A stretch of 64,000 nucleotides of DNA from Eulemur rufifrons (GCF_041146395.1 NC_090989.1:50866501-50930500); one strand, 5' to 3'. Numbered from the stretch's first letter, positions 1-12,118 are shown. A program made the numbers and translations. The notes: a model not told the origin generated them from the sequence alone.

Positions 1-2384
1 TTTAGCTAGCTGCCAATGCACACTTATATTAACAGGCAATAGTGATACAGCAGTGAATATACGGAAAGATACCTGGATAAACTAATAAATGGAAAGATAA
101 ATGAAAACAGACAAATACATACATAAAACAAATCTTCAAAACATAACTTTGGTTTCATTATACTCTGTTAAAATGAAATCAAAAGTAGTTAAAAATGAAT
201 TAGGTATACAGACATGTATTTGATCTACGAGGAGCTCAGGAAACAAATATACCCCATATTTGAGTTTAACCATAGGAGATTATTAATATAGTTCAACAGA
301 ACATGAATGAAATTTCTCTCTTGAAAATTGTGTCAACAGTCATTTGACTTCTCAGGAAGCCAAAAACCTAACAGAGGGTTAGCAGGAGGCCATACAACCA
401 GCTAAGTAGGATGCTCCTGTCACAGAGCCACTGAGAGCCTACAAATAGCACCTTCAGACTTTTTCTTATTTCTTTAAACATACATATAGTCTGTCAAGAA
501 TAACAAGCAAAAAAATAATCGCACCACCATCTTGCTTTTTTTTAATCTCAATGTGTCTAATAAAAGATCTGCATTATGCTCATTTTTGTATATGGTCATT
601 GAAGTCATAAACTCAAAGACTGGGAGACAGAAATGTGTATTAATCCCAGGCTGGCCCAGCAAACTGCCAAACACTGTTCTTATTGTTTTCCTTTGCAAAT
701 CCTGGTTGGTTATCTGCTTACTCAAACAGCTGAGGGCTCAAGTGGTGCAAAGGTCACATCCACTGTTTAATGGTATGTAGAAAAACAAAGCAATAGTAAA
801 CTACACATGTGGTTTTAATGTCCCATTATCATGTTTCTGAAGTGAAGGGAGTCAGCGAGAAATGAAGACGGGACATTTAGAAACAGGGAATCAGCACTCC
901 CTAATGACTAAGCATAAGCTAGCACATCAAAAATAGGAAGCCTAAAATTCCTAAAGAAACATATTTGTAGACATTAGACGAAAAAAGAAAGAAACTTTAA
1001 ACTTTTCTACTGACTTCAAGAAGAAACACAAGCTAATGCTTTCACCAAGTACAGAAAGCATACACCCAGAGACCTGCTCTAAACTCTTCTTAGGAGTTCT
1101 ACAAATAAAGTTGAACTGGTTCTGCTATGGATTTATGCCTCCTTAAAATCAATTGGTCTGGAAACAGTCCCAATTCAAAAAGCTTTTCTATTGGGAAATG
1201 TTCTGCCCTCATTTTATTCAATGAAATTAATTACATTTCCAATTATATTCATTATAGCATGCTCTATTACTAAAATAAAAGTTTCTTAGCCTGAAATCTT
1301 AAAAAAATACTTTCCTTGTAAAAATATTAAAACATTCAATTAAAACATCTGGAGTTATTTTTTGTGAATTATATATTAAAGCAGTTTAATATTTATTTTT
1401 ATTCTGAATTACTAAGAATCACACATTTAAAAAACTATATTCAACAGCCTACCAACTAGTATAACTTAGTGAAATTACAAAAACAAATTAGAAGCTATTG
1501 CACAGTTAAAATTTGAAGCAGTTAGGAGAAAAACAGCCAATTCTCCTAACTTTATTTCTAAAATTTCATAATTAAAAATCAGAGGAAGCCTACACACTAC
1601 ATTGGTCATGTCATATGCTAGAAAACTTCACTAACCCAATCAACTATATATTCCATAGTTTGAAAAAAATAATTTACAGTTTTAAACCATTTTTCTCTAT
1701 GATCATAAAATATAGAGAGGATTAAATAGAATTATTTGCAACACAGGAAAAAGTCTGGTCTTTTAAGTCAGATTCTAATACCGACTCAAACTCTATATTA
1801 ATTTCTCTGTACTTCTTTGTTCAGAGTAGAGGCCTGATACTTCCAGGAAATACTAAATAAGGTTGCCTCCTGATCAATTTTATACCCTAAGTACTTTATA
1901 GGTATAAGCTTAAAACACTACTAATGCACTAAGTATACATATTCTATAACATGTATAGTTCAGAAACCACATGTTTGAAATCCATTAAGTCTCCACTTTT
2001 ATTACTACTTTTTATTATCAAAGCAATTAGATACTAGAAGAAAAGCATTAGCAGATATGTATGTGATTAAAAATATTTCTTTTTTATTCTAATCCAAGTG
2101 ACTAAAGAATAGTTTCAAGAAACCTTAATTAGGCCTTTGCCTGAATAGTACAGGACTCCTGCTGGGCAAAAACAAAAGTAGGGCTTTAATTCTCATTTTT
2201 GACATAGATCCAAGTTGATAAAACTAAATTTTTGAGTCACTATAAACACAGTTGGCTAAGAGGCATAGTTATTATCTTTCAATACAGGAAGATTAGTCTA
2301 ACTCTGGCACTAATGCTAATGAACAATCCCTGATACTTGTAGAATTCTTTGATAGAACTCATGGCTGGTAGGCAGATAACAAAA
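1..2384. other. Intronic AT-rich DNA, no recognisable feature
   Basis: I see no repeat, RNA gene or exon here. Short open frames on both strands near 474-780 are chance. A stretch near 1740-1830 has faint MIR-like character, too weak to call. Confidence 0.5.
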
Positions 2385-2490
2385 TGCAGTTTAAAAATCA
2401 AATTTTTCACCTCATGGCCATGGTGACCTTGAACAGGTCATTAAAGCAAGTCTATAAACTTCTATTTTCTCATCTTAAAAACGACTACCC
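2385..2490 (+). repeat. MIR-type SINE fragment
   Basis: The phrase GGTGACCTTGAACAGGTCATTAAAGC followed by a TTTTCTCATCTTAAAAA segment matches the core and 3' part of MIR elements (accurate-to-diverged copy of the GTGACCTTGGGCAAGTCA motif). It ends against the MER1-like element. Confidence 0.55.
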
Positions 2491-2527
2491 ATACACACAC
2501 TCTCTCAAATCGGTGCATGCATTAACT

Positions 2528-2996
2528 CTGCAGTCCCCAAGCCCCAGCTGCAGACCAGTAATGGTCCGTGGCCTATTAGGAACTGGGCCACACAGCAGGA
2601 GGTGAGCAGCTGTCAAGGGAGCCAAGTGTCCTCTCTATTTGCAGTTGCACCCCGTTGCTCACTGGCAGCATCACCACATGAGCTCTGCCTCTGGTCTGCA
2701 GGGGCATTAGATTCTCATAGGAGTGGGAACCCTACTATAAACTGAACATGCGAGGGATCTAGGTTGCACGCTCATTATGAGAATCTAAGGATTAATGATC
2801 TGAGGTGGACCTGAGGCAGTGACGCTAGTGCGGGGGAGAGGCTGCAAATACAGATTATCATTGGTAGAGAGGTTTGACTGCACCATAAATGTAATGCACT
2901 TGAATCATCCAGAAACTATTCCCCCTGCCCCCAGTCTATGGAAAAATTGTCTTCCATGAAACCAGTCCCTGGTGCCAAAAAGGTTGGGAACCACTG
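2528..2996. mobile_element. MER1-like non-autonomous hAT (Charlie-type) transposon
   Basis: The ends (CTGCAGTCCCCAAGCCCC… and …AAAAAGGTTGGGAACCACTG) and the interior (GGCCTATTAGGAACTGGGCC, ACACAGCAGGAGGTGAGC, CATTAGATTCTCATA) match the MER1 family of hAT elements. It is flanked by a perfect 8-bp duplication, CATTAACT, at 2520-2527 and 2997-3004, exactly the target size expected of hAT. It has no transposase and is immobile. A second, differently eroded copy lies at 27055-27437. Confidence 0.85.
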
Positions 2997-3124
2997 CATT
3001 AACTGGAGAAATCTGAATGAGCTCTGTGGATGGTGCCTATGTTAATTTCCTGCTATTGATATTGTGCTATAGACATTAACACTGAGGGAGTAAAGTAACG
3101 TTAACACTGAAGGAGTAAAGTTTC

Positions 3125-3160
3125 AAAATAAAAAGTTAAAAAAAAAAAAAGAGAGAGAGA
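3125..3160 (+). repeat. A-rich / GA simple repeat
   Basis: An A-run of 12 followed by GAGAGAGAGA. The same local duplication GGAGTAAAGT appears just upstream at 3086-3096 and 3111-3121, suggesting slippage in this area. Confidence 0.5.
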
Positions 3161-3290
3161 TGTCCCTAGATAAATCCCAGCATTCCATCAAGCTCTGAAA
3201 TTCTACAACTTTGTAAAAATCACTACCTTTTCTTAAAATACTTGCTTTCCCTCCCTTACTTCCACTTCCCTTCCTAAACTTGTTTATTGG

Positions 3291-3565
3291 GTTTTTTTGT
3301 TTGCTCGTTTTTGTTTTTGTTTTGAGACAGTGTCTCTAGAGTGCACTGACATCATCGTAGCTCACTGCAACCTCATCCTGCCTCAGCCTCCTGAGTAGCT
3401 GAGACTACAGGCACGCAGCACCACACCCAACTGATTTGTCTACTTTTTGTAGAGACAGGGTCTCTCTATTGCTTAGGCTGGTTTTGAACTCCTGGCCTGA
3501 AGTGATCCTTCAACTTTAGCCTCCCAGAGTACTAGGACTGTAGGTGTGAGCCACTGCCTGGCCTG
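3291..3565 (-). mobile_element. Old Alu SINE (AluJ-like), reverse orientation
   Basis: On the plus strand it begins with a T-rich tail then GAGACAGTGTCTC, contains TAGCTGAGACTACAGGCACG and GTAGAGACAGGG, and ends GTGAGCCACTGCCTGGCC, i.e. an Alu on the minus strand. It is heavily diverged, lacks the strepsirrhine ACTCACT block and has no clear target-site duplication, so it predates the younger Alus here. Confidence 0.85.
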
Positions 3566-3744
3566 TCTGTTGTTTTAATTTACCCTTTAAAGACTTAAAC
3601 CTACCAGTAATATCCACATCACTGCTTTGCCGCCCATGGCAAATAGTGTAAAAGAGGACAAATAGGTGAATGTAGACACTGACAAATATGACTGGCTAGT
3701 TATAAATATTAAGAGACTACACTGCAGATCTCAGCAAAGATAGT

Positions 3745-4640
3745 TTCTTAAACCCATCCACTCATCCAACAAATATTTACTGAGCACCTGTTACGTCTCA
3801 ATGACTATGCTAGTCCCTGTGGGCACAACAGTGAATAAAAACAGATCTAGACACATCAGAGTCATCACAAAATTTACAGATCAGTAAAGGAAAGGCATGA
3901 ATCAAACTATCATGTAAACAAAAGTAACACTGCAACTGTGCCAAGGGCTATGCAAAGGAACTGACTTGACCTAGTGAAGTCTGGAACATCTTTCTGGGAG
4001 GAAGACGACATCTGAAGAATGAACTGGAGTTACCGATACAGAGAGAAAGAAATGATAGCTTCAGGTAGAAATGAGCATGGGCAAAAGTTATGTTTTAAAA
4101 GAGAGCAGAGCAATTACAAAGGACTGGAACAAAGGGTGGCTGTGTATGCAGCAAAGAAACAAGGGAAACTTTGGCCGGGCGCGGTGGCTCACGCCTGTAA
4201 TCCTAGCACTCTGGGAGGCCGAGGCGGGTGGATTGCTCAAGGTCAGAAGTTCGAGACCAGCCTGAGTGAGACCCCGTCTCTACTAAAAATAGAAAGACAT
4301 TATATGGACAACTAAAAAAAATCTATATAGAAAAAATTAGCCGGGCATAGTGGCGCATGCCTGTAGTCCCAGCTACTCGGGAGGCTGAGGCAGTAGGATC
4401 GCTTAAGCCGAGGAGTCTGAGGTTGCTGTGAGCTAAGCTGACGCCACGGCACTCACTCTAGCCTGGGCAACAAAGTGAGACTCTGTCTCACCAAAAAAAA
4501 AAAAAAAAAAAAAGAAACAAGGGAAACTCGGTGTAAGAGGAAGGCAGAATGGTAGAACAAGGGTCAGACACAGGAGAACTTTATGAACGACATTTAAGAT
4601 GTGAGACCTATCAAAGATGTGGGATGTTTATTTGTTTTTT
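3745..4640 (-). repeat. L2 LINE fragment, reverse orientation, split by an Alu
   Basis: ATCCAACAAATATTTACTGAGCACC with CTAGTCCCTGTGGGCACAACAGTGAATAAAA is the reverse complement of the L2 3' end; the homology continues through the AAATGAGCATGGGCAAAAG segment and resumes after the inserted Alu (4153-4528). Family assignment is from recall of L2 consensus segments. Confidence 0.6.
4173..4510 (+). mobile_element. Full-length young strepsirrhine Alu with 18-bp target-site duplication
   Basis: Starts GGCCGGGCGCGGTGGCTC, has a dimeric structure with the linker TTATATGGACAACTAAAAA, and a right arm with CTAAGCTGACGCCACGGCAC and ACTCACTCTAGCCTGGGCAA, ending in a poly-A tail. The duplication AAAGAAACAAGGGAAACT is perfect at 4153-4170 and 4511-4528. 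The intact duplication and CpG-rich head indicate a recent insertion, here into an old L2. The pol III A and B boxes of the left arm are visible (GGTGGCTCACGCC; GTTCGAGACC). Confidence 0.95.
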
Positions 4641-6444
4641 CCATTTGTTTTTTCCATTTTTCTCTGTCTATTTTGTTTTTCCATTTCTATATAAATTTTA
4701 TATAGGATAACTACTAAGCTTCTTTTTGATTACTGTTTTAAGTAAAACCAGTATCTTAATGTCAGAGTCCTAATTTCTTAACTTAGTCATCTTCAACTGA
4801 CAGCCTATCAATTTTATCTACAAAATGTAAATAAAATCATCAATCCCACTTACATTTCAGCGTTATTAATGGCAAAGTGCATTTTAAAGGATAAAGCAGA
4901 GAATAAAGTAGTGTATTAATTGAAAAAGTGTATTTCAAATATTATAAAAGCTAACCCGCCAAAATTATGTTTTAGATGGGTAAAAACCCAGATAATTCAG
5001 CAAACAAAAGAAAGAAACAATGACACGTTATTCTCTCCGGAAGGAAGAAGAGTGATAAAATGATTAAGGAAAAATTCTAGAGAATATTTCACCTTATAAT
5101 AGCACATTCTAAATGACAATATGAACAGAAAAGAGAAGGAAGTCAATTTAATTAGATCAAACAAAACCTCCAACACAGGCATCATAGAGCTTATCTCTGT
5201 TGGCTTCTTTCATAGAGAAATATTTTGATAATGACAGATATGAGAATAAAAGAAAACTCACTTTACACCCAACAGTTATTGATTATTTTAAATTATTACT
5301 AAATACAAAGTGGGTGCTCCTTAATCACTTTATTTACAACATAATTTTATGTACAGGTGTTTTACATAAAGTAACAAAAAAGCCATCACTTCTCTTTCTA
5401 AATATTACCATTTTTGACTAAGAAAATGAGTCTAAATTTCAATTACAAATTAGTCTTTCCATTGTCTATTATACCTCAATAAAGCAGGAAAGAAAAAGAA
5501 AAAAATTAGTCTTTCAAAGTTTGTAAGATTATGCCCCCAAGGACCAAAACCAATACTACATTAATAATGTATCACACAAATGTTAGAGAATACATAACTT
5601 TGTGTAGAAAGACTCATATATGAGGAATAAGTAAGCTGCTATACATATGGAACCGATATCACAAGATTATTGGTAGTCCTATACCAAAAAACTTCAATAA
5701 CAAGAATATCAAGTGTGGTATTGCTCAACTAACCTTAGCTGTGACTATTTCCTTGTCTGCTCCACCTCTGACACATCTTCTTTTCCCCTCCTCACCAATG
5801 GCAGCATTTCAATGAAGAAAATCTGCCTTATACACTGCTTACAAAGCTTAATAGACTCTCCCAAGAAACAGGTCATAATACAACAAAAGTTGATTGATGG
5901 TATTGTAACCACCTCTGTAGTTTAGTTTCAAATGTAGTTCAATGAAACAATTTTGATTGTTTGTTTGATTCTCTCTAGTGAAAATGAAAAGAATCATCTA
6001 TTTTTTGTGTTCAAACACTCATGAGAAATCAAGGAGTAGCACCTAAAATCTGAACAGGATTTTGGACAGAATTAAATTCTCTCAAAACTAAAGCTCTGAT
6101 GTGCTTTATGTTTATATGTGCATCAAAGATAATAAGAAAACTACAATGTGACAGAAGAAAATAAGATAGAGTCCATATATGAATATTTGTCAATATACCT
6201 AAATCAATTAATGAGCATTACTGAGGCTAAGTATTGATTTCATTTTATTTTTTTAAGCAAATAGTATATTTAACTGAAATTCTGTAACGGATATGATCTA
6301 ACTTATTTGTCATGAGAGTAAACAGATTTGATGCTACAATTAAAATCTTTTAATCAATTAAGTATCTTCCACCATTAACTACACTGGAGAAGAATAGTAT
6401 AAGATTATAACATATACTGAAAAAACAACTAAACATGGAAACAA
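4641..6444. other. Intronic AT-rich DNA, nothing recognised
   Basis: No repeat family or exon can be named. A short A-rich patch with CCTCAATAAAGC near 5474 resembles a retroposon tail but has no body that I can identify. Confidence 0.45.
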
Positions 6445-6449
6445 ATGAA

Positions 6450-7125
6450 CATGGCACCAAGTTTTGCTGACTCTTCAAAATCACTCTTGTGCCCATTCTT
6501 TCTTTTCCATTCTCACTGCCACTATCTTAAGTTTGGGCTTCAATTGTTTCTTATTTATATTATTATAATAGCTTCTTTAGGAGTGTCCCCATTACCAATT
6601 TCATCAAACTCCAATTCATCCTGGACAGTGATGTCAAATCTTCATAAACACACCTCTGGTACTATCACTTTTCTTCATTTATTCCTCATGTGCTAATGAA
6701 TATGAGAAAATTCTACAGTCTAAGATTCAGATACCTTTAAATCTTACTCACCTCCAGAGCCAAATTTTCTACCCCCACCACCACCACTGCACAGCTTATA
6801 TCTTCTGCCCCTGTGTCTTGCACAGTACAGTCCCCTCCCCATCCCATCCTCAGCTCACTAATATCCCAACTGTTTCTGAAGATAGATTCAAATGCTAGCT
6901 CTTCCACTGTGATCAGCCCAATCTGGCATAAGAAATATCTCCCTCTTTGGGAGTTCTTTGTTTATACTTCTATGAAAGCACTTCCCAGCACACTTATATG
7001 CAAAATCACACTGTCTTTTGTATACCTACATTATTTCCCTAATTTGAAAACTCCTTCAGTGCAAACTGAGCTATAAATCTAGGGAGAGTGCTTTATACAT
7101 CTGAAGGTACGTACATCTTTATTGC
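6450..7125 (+). repeat. L2 LINE 3' fragment
   Basis: The segments CCCTCTTTGGGAGTTC, ATCACACTGTCTTTTGTATACC and CTTTGAAAACTCCTTCAGTGC-like text follow the order of the L2 3' region (plus orientation). The sequence is strongly diverged and the left limit is approximate. Open frames here are remnants or chance. Confidence 0.45.
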
Positions 7126-7789
7126 GTGGATAAAAATATCTTTGTTTCCTTAGAGTGGTGTCATAAAAGGAGAGATAAAAGCATCTATCCTATTCAAAGG
7201 ATACCCATGCAAAAAACATGGGAAGAAAGGCTGTTAATGACTTTATATTATAATGGAATATCAATGCCAACTTTTGTCAGTTCCAATGAAACTTACAAAG
7301 ATTACATGGTATCATCTGATTTAATCTTGCTTTCTACTTTGCAAAACTATAAAATTAATGTAAATTAATAAATTGACTACCTGTATTAATTTAAAAAAAT
7401 AAGCAAGTTGGCTGCCCCCAAATCACTTGAAACAAATCTGCCAACTTATTTTTTTCTAAACCATTTAGACAACTACTAAGCAAGTTTGCCTAATCTTCAT
7501 ACTTAGCACTTAAGTCTCTCTTTCTTCAAATGCTTGATTTTGCTATATTAAGCTCTTAGGTATGCCTAAGATCACAGGTGCATTAATGGAACTCTCACAA
7601 ATACTTTTCATTAATCTCTAAGATAGAAAGTACATTTTTACATAATAAAAGCACTCCAGAAAATTATCAACAAAAAAGAAAAGCAAAATACAGTATCTTT
7701 TAGAAGTAACTACAGGATCAAATGGTACATAAACAGAATTCTACTTTGTGTGTTCTTGTATATGGCGTGGGAGGGGTAGTTCACCTAAT

Positions 7790-8645
7790 CAATCATCAAA
7801 TTTTGCTCAGCACCAAAATTTGGGCCCAGCACTACTGTAGTGGGTGCCAAAAAATATATAGTCTCTGCCAAAGGAACCTACATTTCAACTGAAATAATAA
7901 GTCTCCCACAATTCTAAGTAATGTAAAATAAAGTATACCCTGACATACATGGGTATCCGTGCTCTTAAGAGTAAAACAAGTTCAGAAAAAGGAAAATTCA
8001 GCAAGGCCTAAAGCCTATAGAAGATCTGGGATCGGAGCTGGGTGGATAGGATGAATAATTCCAGATGAGTGGGAAGAGAAATCATGACCAAAAGCATAGA
8101 GACAAGAATTAGCATGACATGGTTTTAGGATAATGAACAAATGAAAATGAGACCTAGACAAGTCTGGAATAGTAAGAAATGAGATGGGATATGTAAAGTA
8201 AACCAGATTACAAAGAAGATAATTTTCTCCAGTGAAAGAAAATGCCTATGGTGGGATTAAAGCGTTAAAGAAGACTTGTCTGGCTTTAGCACAATGGAGG
8301 AACAAGATACTGTGAGGCCAGCCATTAACAGTAATCTTGCCATGAGTGAGGGAAGACTGAAATAACAGCTGCAAGAATACAGGACAAGGAAGAGCAGCAA
8401 AGATTATTTTTAAGAGAGAGAAGATTCCACAGAACTCAGGGCTAACCGTAGAGGGTAAAAAGAAGAAAAGAATGAGTAGCCACGAATGACTTGAAGCTTG
8501 AGAACATTAACAAAAGCAGCAGGCTTGGAGAACACTGGCATTTAGGAAGAAGAGAATCCAACAAGAGGAATGCAGATGGAGTAGTTTAGAAGGAAAGAAC
8601 CAAGACAGAGATGTTACTGGAAACCAGAGAGGTAAATATTCTAAA
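7790..8645 (-). repeat. L2 LINE fragment, reverse orientation
   Basis: GGCCCAGCACTACTGTAGTGGGTGCC followed by AGTCTCTGCCAAAGGAACCTACATT is a decayed reverse-complement L2 3' end (…AAGCTCC…GCAGGGACT…). The purine-rich stretch to about 8640 fits the more internal L2 portion. A truncated Alu has landed at its right edge. Confidence 0.5.
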
Positions 8646-8654
8646 AAAGCAGTG

Positions 8655-8894
8655 AGACCAGCCTGAGCAAGAGCGAGACCCCATCTCTACTAAAAATAGC
8701 AAGAAATTATATGGACAGCTAAAAATATATATAGAAAAAAAATTAGCCGGGCATGGTGGTGCATGCCTGTAGTCCCAGCCACTCGGGAGGCTGAGACAGG
8801 AGGATCGCTTGAGCTCAGGAGTTTGAGGTTGCTGTGAGCTAGGCTAACGCCACGGCACTCACTCTAGCCTGGGCAACAGAGTGAGACTCTGTCT

Positions 8895-8926
<32 letters not shown>
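8655..8926 (+). mobile_element. 5'-truncated Alu with 15-bp target-site duplication
   Basis: The element begins inside the left arm at GAGACCAGCCTGAGCAAGAGC and continues through the linker, right arm (with ACTCACTCTAGCC) and a tail of about 30 A residues. The duplication AAAAAAGCAGTGAGA occurs at 8643-8657 and 8921-8935, so it truly inserted in truncated form by target-primed reverse transcription rather than being cut later. The overlap between duplication and Alu start makes the exact junction ambiguous by a few bases. Confidence 0.9.
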
Positions 8927-8927
<1 letters not shown>

Positions 8928-8935
8928 CAGTGAGA

Positions 8936-10153
8936 GGTGCAGCAGAGGCCAAGTGGTTGAGCTGAACAATAAGGCCAAAGGAACCCTTAGTAGAGCAAGT
9001 TATGAATATGGTAACATATCAAAGCCCAAATCTAAGAAATAACAGAACACATTAAGAAAAATTAAAGAGTTCTGTATAACACTAGTTTGGCAAAAAAGGC
9101 AAGCAGTAAAGTGACTACTGCAAGTTTTCAGTTTGATCTGAGAAAGATGCTGGTATTTAATAAGCATTTTGGGTGCCTGGGGTATTATATACATATATAT
9201 ATAAAGCAAGATACACTGTCACAACCAGAAAAATCTTATTTGTATTATTAAATTTTATATCTTTCAATTTATAATTTTAAATTATTATGCTGAAACTTGT
9301 TTCCTCAGACAAAGTAAATTTGCAAAAATAAATATTTTTTTGAGATTTAATTATATTATCTCTTATTTAAAATTCTGGTTTCCAGAAATGCATGTGCTTT
9401 CCTTTAAATATGTCACAATAATACTATAGTGACTATTTCAAATACATAATAATATTAAGGTGTTTTTTCACTAGTTCTGATTTCATCAGAACTAGTGAAA
9501 ACTTACCCTAAAGAAACTTTTGACAATAATTATTCCAAAGGATTTAAACTAATTAGTAATAATAAAATGTATTTACAGGCCTAATCTTGTAAAATGGGAT
9601 TCTAGACTTAGAAATAAAAACCCTCCATTCCATGATAATTCCATTTACTAAATAAGCTATTAGTTTTAATGGCTCATCATTGTCAACAATCAACATTTAT
9701 TGAGATTATACTTCTACCACTTGTAAGTTGTGAGACATAAAATCTCCAGGTATTTATAATGCAGTTAGGGCAACTAGAAAGATACTAAAAAGGTAATGAA
9801 ATGAGTTCATGTTAATAGTATTCCCTATGGAAAATACTAGAGCAATTGAAAAATTAAGCACAACGATCACATAGCTTTTCCACATCAATAAAAATGCCGA
9901 GAAACTCCACTGACATTTTTGAAATTAAGGCAACAAGTAAGTTTTAAACTCAAAATAAACTTACCATCCAAAAAATCATGATTTTTATCACTTTTGATAA
10001 TATTTCATAAATGCAACTGTATATTATCACTGAATTTAATACAAATAAACAATTCTAAACATAAGAGAAGCAGTAAGAATTCTTCAACCAATAAATTAAG
10101 ATACAAAAAGCCTACAGAAGTTTAGAATAACAGATGATTGTGAAGGTTAGTTT
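8936..10153. other. Intronic AT-rich DNA; holds a perfect hairpin at 9465-9501
   Basis: No transposon or exon recognised apart from the inverted repeat listed separately. Confidence 0.45.
9465..9501. repeat. Perfect inverted repeat, 17-bp arms, 3-base loop
   Basis: The left arm TTTTCACTAGTTCTGAT (9465-9481), spacer TTC, and right arm ATCAGAACTAGTGAAAA (9485-9501) are perfectly complementary. No known transposon end is recognisable and no TA or 8-bp duplication is apparent. It may be a product of a template-switch mutation or a small transposon remnant. Confidence 0.9.
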
Positions 10154-10163
10154 TATTCAAATT

Positions 10164-10499
10164 TTATTTATTTATTTATTTATTTTGAGACAGAGTCTCA
10201 CTCTGTTGCCCAGGCTAGGGTGCCATGGCATCAGCCTAGTTCACAGCAACCTCAAACTCCTGGGCTCAAGAGATCCTCCTGCCTCAGCCTCCTGAGTAGC
10301 TGGGACTACATGCATGCGCCACCATGCCCTACTAATTTTTTTCTATACATTTTTAGTTATCCAAATCATTTCTTTCTATTTTTAGTAGAGACAGGGTCTT
10401 GCTCTTGCTCAGGCTGGTCTGGAACTCCTGAGCTCAAACAATCCACCCACCTCGGCCTCCCAGAGTGCTAGGATTACAAGTGTGAGCACCAGGCCGGCC
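10164..10499 (-). mobile_element. Alu SINE, reverse orientation, with 10-bp target-site duplication
   Basis: A (TTTA)n tail leads into TTTTGAGACAGAGTCTCACT and the reverse-complement Alu ends with CACCAGGCCGGCC. TATTCAAATT flanks it at 10154-10163 and 10500-10509. Its right arm has CTAGGCTGATGCCATGGCA and lacks the ACTCACT block, so it belongs to an older group than the copies at 4173, 15245 and 63144. Confidence 0.9.
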
Positions 10500-11003
10500 T
10501 ATTCAAATTATCATTAACAGAGTATACAGCTATTTTAACCTACTCTACCACTACAAAGCCTTTAGTATTTTATGAAGTATAGGGTATAGAAAAATTAAAG
10601 TCTAGAGATTTAGGATTTAGAAAGGTGAGCCATCTGCCCTGTGCTATTAACTTATAAAAAAATTACTCAGAGAAAATAGCTGACAATGAGCAAAACTATA
10701 GTGGAAAAATTTTATTTCAACTCAACTCTCTCTGACTTAATCTCACAACTGTACCTGTCAATCTGCAAAACAGAAATCCTTCTACTTATGTGTAGTTATA
10801 CAATAACTCTATTATGCTTCAAGCATATTTGGCAAAATGTTATATATAACTTGACTTGAATCTAGCTTCATGTATCAGCTAAATATAATCAACCATTATG
10901 AAAACCACCTGAAAAGTAAACGCAACTATTTAAATTGGAGTATAAAGTTTCTTTAAAAGTTAAGTTAATAGATTCATCAAAATACATAATGAAGTGAAGG
11001 CAG

Positions 11004-11020
11004 TATGTGTGTGTGTGTAT

Positions 11021-11051
<31 letters not shown>

Positions 11052-11052
11052 A
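11004..11052. repeat. Compound microsatellite (TG)n-(CA)n-(TA)n
   Basis: TG repeats, then TATACACACACA, then about ten TA units. The TG and CA halves are complementary, so the unit is self-complementary as well as alternating purine-pyrimidine, which favours hairpin or Z-DNA forms. Confidence 0.9.
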
Positions 11053-11884
11053 ACAATTCAATTTCTGGGTCCAAAGTGATCAATAGTATTTTATTGTTGC
11101 TGTTTTGTTTCTTTTGTGTTTGTTTCTTTGATCCTAAAAAGTTTCAACTCACATTTCTAGAAATGTATCATCAGAATTTGCACAAGATGATAGAGAACAA
11201 AATTATTGTTATTTTTTTTATTTTTAATTATTATGGTTATGTAATACTTACATATAAAATTATTTAAGTGGATACGTTTACTTTTAGTTGTATTTACATA
11301 TAGAGTGTCAAACCATTCTAAAATTTCATTGATATACCTTTTCCATTATTACACAAAAAAACATATTCCTAAAATGAAAATGTTATTTTTACACCTGTAT
11401 ACGAAATCCCACTTATCTCAAGTGTGTTAGAGTTCAAAAAGAAGAAGCCAGCACAAAGTTAAAAGTAGTAGAAACAATAGTGGGGGCAGAGGAGTAACAT
11501 TTAATTGGAATAAAAAAAAAAATACGTGAAATGTATATATGAACAGAACAGCCAAGGAATTAAAGCTCATGCTCATCAATAAGCATCTCTACTTTGCCAC
11601 TCACCCCCTTCTTTGTTCTTATGGTGACTAAAGAAATGAAATCATTTGTTTTAAACATCTCTCCATAACTAAGTTGTATGAATTTCACATGCACACCAAA
11701 TAAAAATGTAAAATCTCAAAGATTATAGAAAGAAATTCTTTGGGATAATTTTTTAAGACTTTTATACCATAAAATCAGGAAAATACATCACAAAAACTAG
11801 ACTCTGCCCCACAACAAGGAAATGAATAGAACTGATAGCCTGATATCGTTTCACTTAAAAAGTCCAAGAAAGTTTTCTACCCAA

Positions 11885-12118
11885 CACTAAATCTCATTCC
11901 TTCTATCTAACTGTATTTTTGTATACATTAACCATCCTCTCTTTATCCCCACCCCAACCCTGCTATGGTTCCCATTTTCTGGTAACCATCATTGCACTCT
12001 CTATACTCCATGACTTCAATTTTTTTAATTCCCACATATACATTGTATGCAAAATTTCACATGTAACCCATAAATATGTACAACTATTATGTATTCATAG
12101 TAATTAAAAATAAAAAAG
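11885..12118 (+). mobile_element. L1 LINE 3' UTR fragment
   Basis: The block ACCATCCTCTCTTTATCCCC, TGGTAACCATCATTGCACTC, ACTCCATGACTTCAATTTTTTTAATTCCCACATAT, and then CACATGTAACCCATAAATATGTACAACTATTATG with an A-rich end, match the 3' UTR of old L1M-type elements in plus orientation. No open frame survives. Confidence 0.75.
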
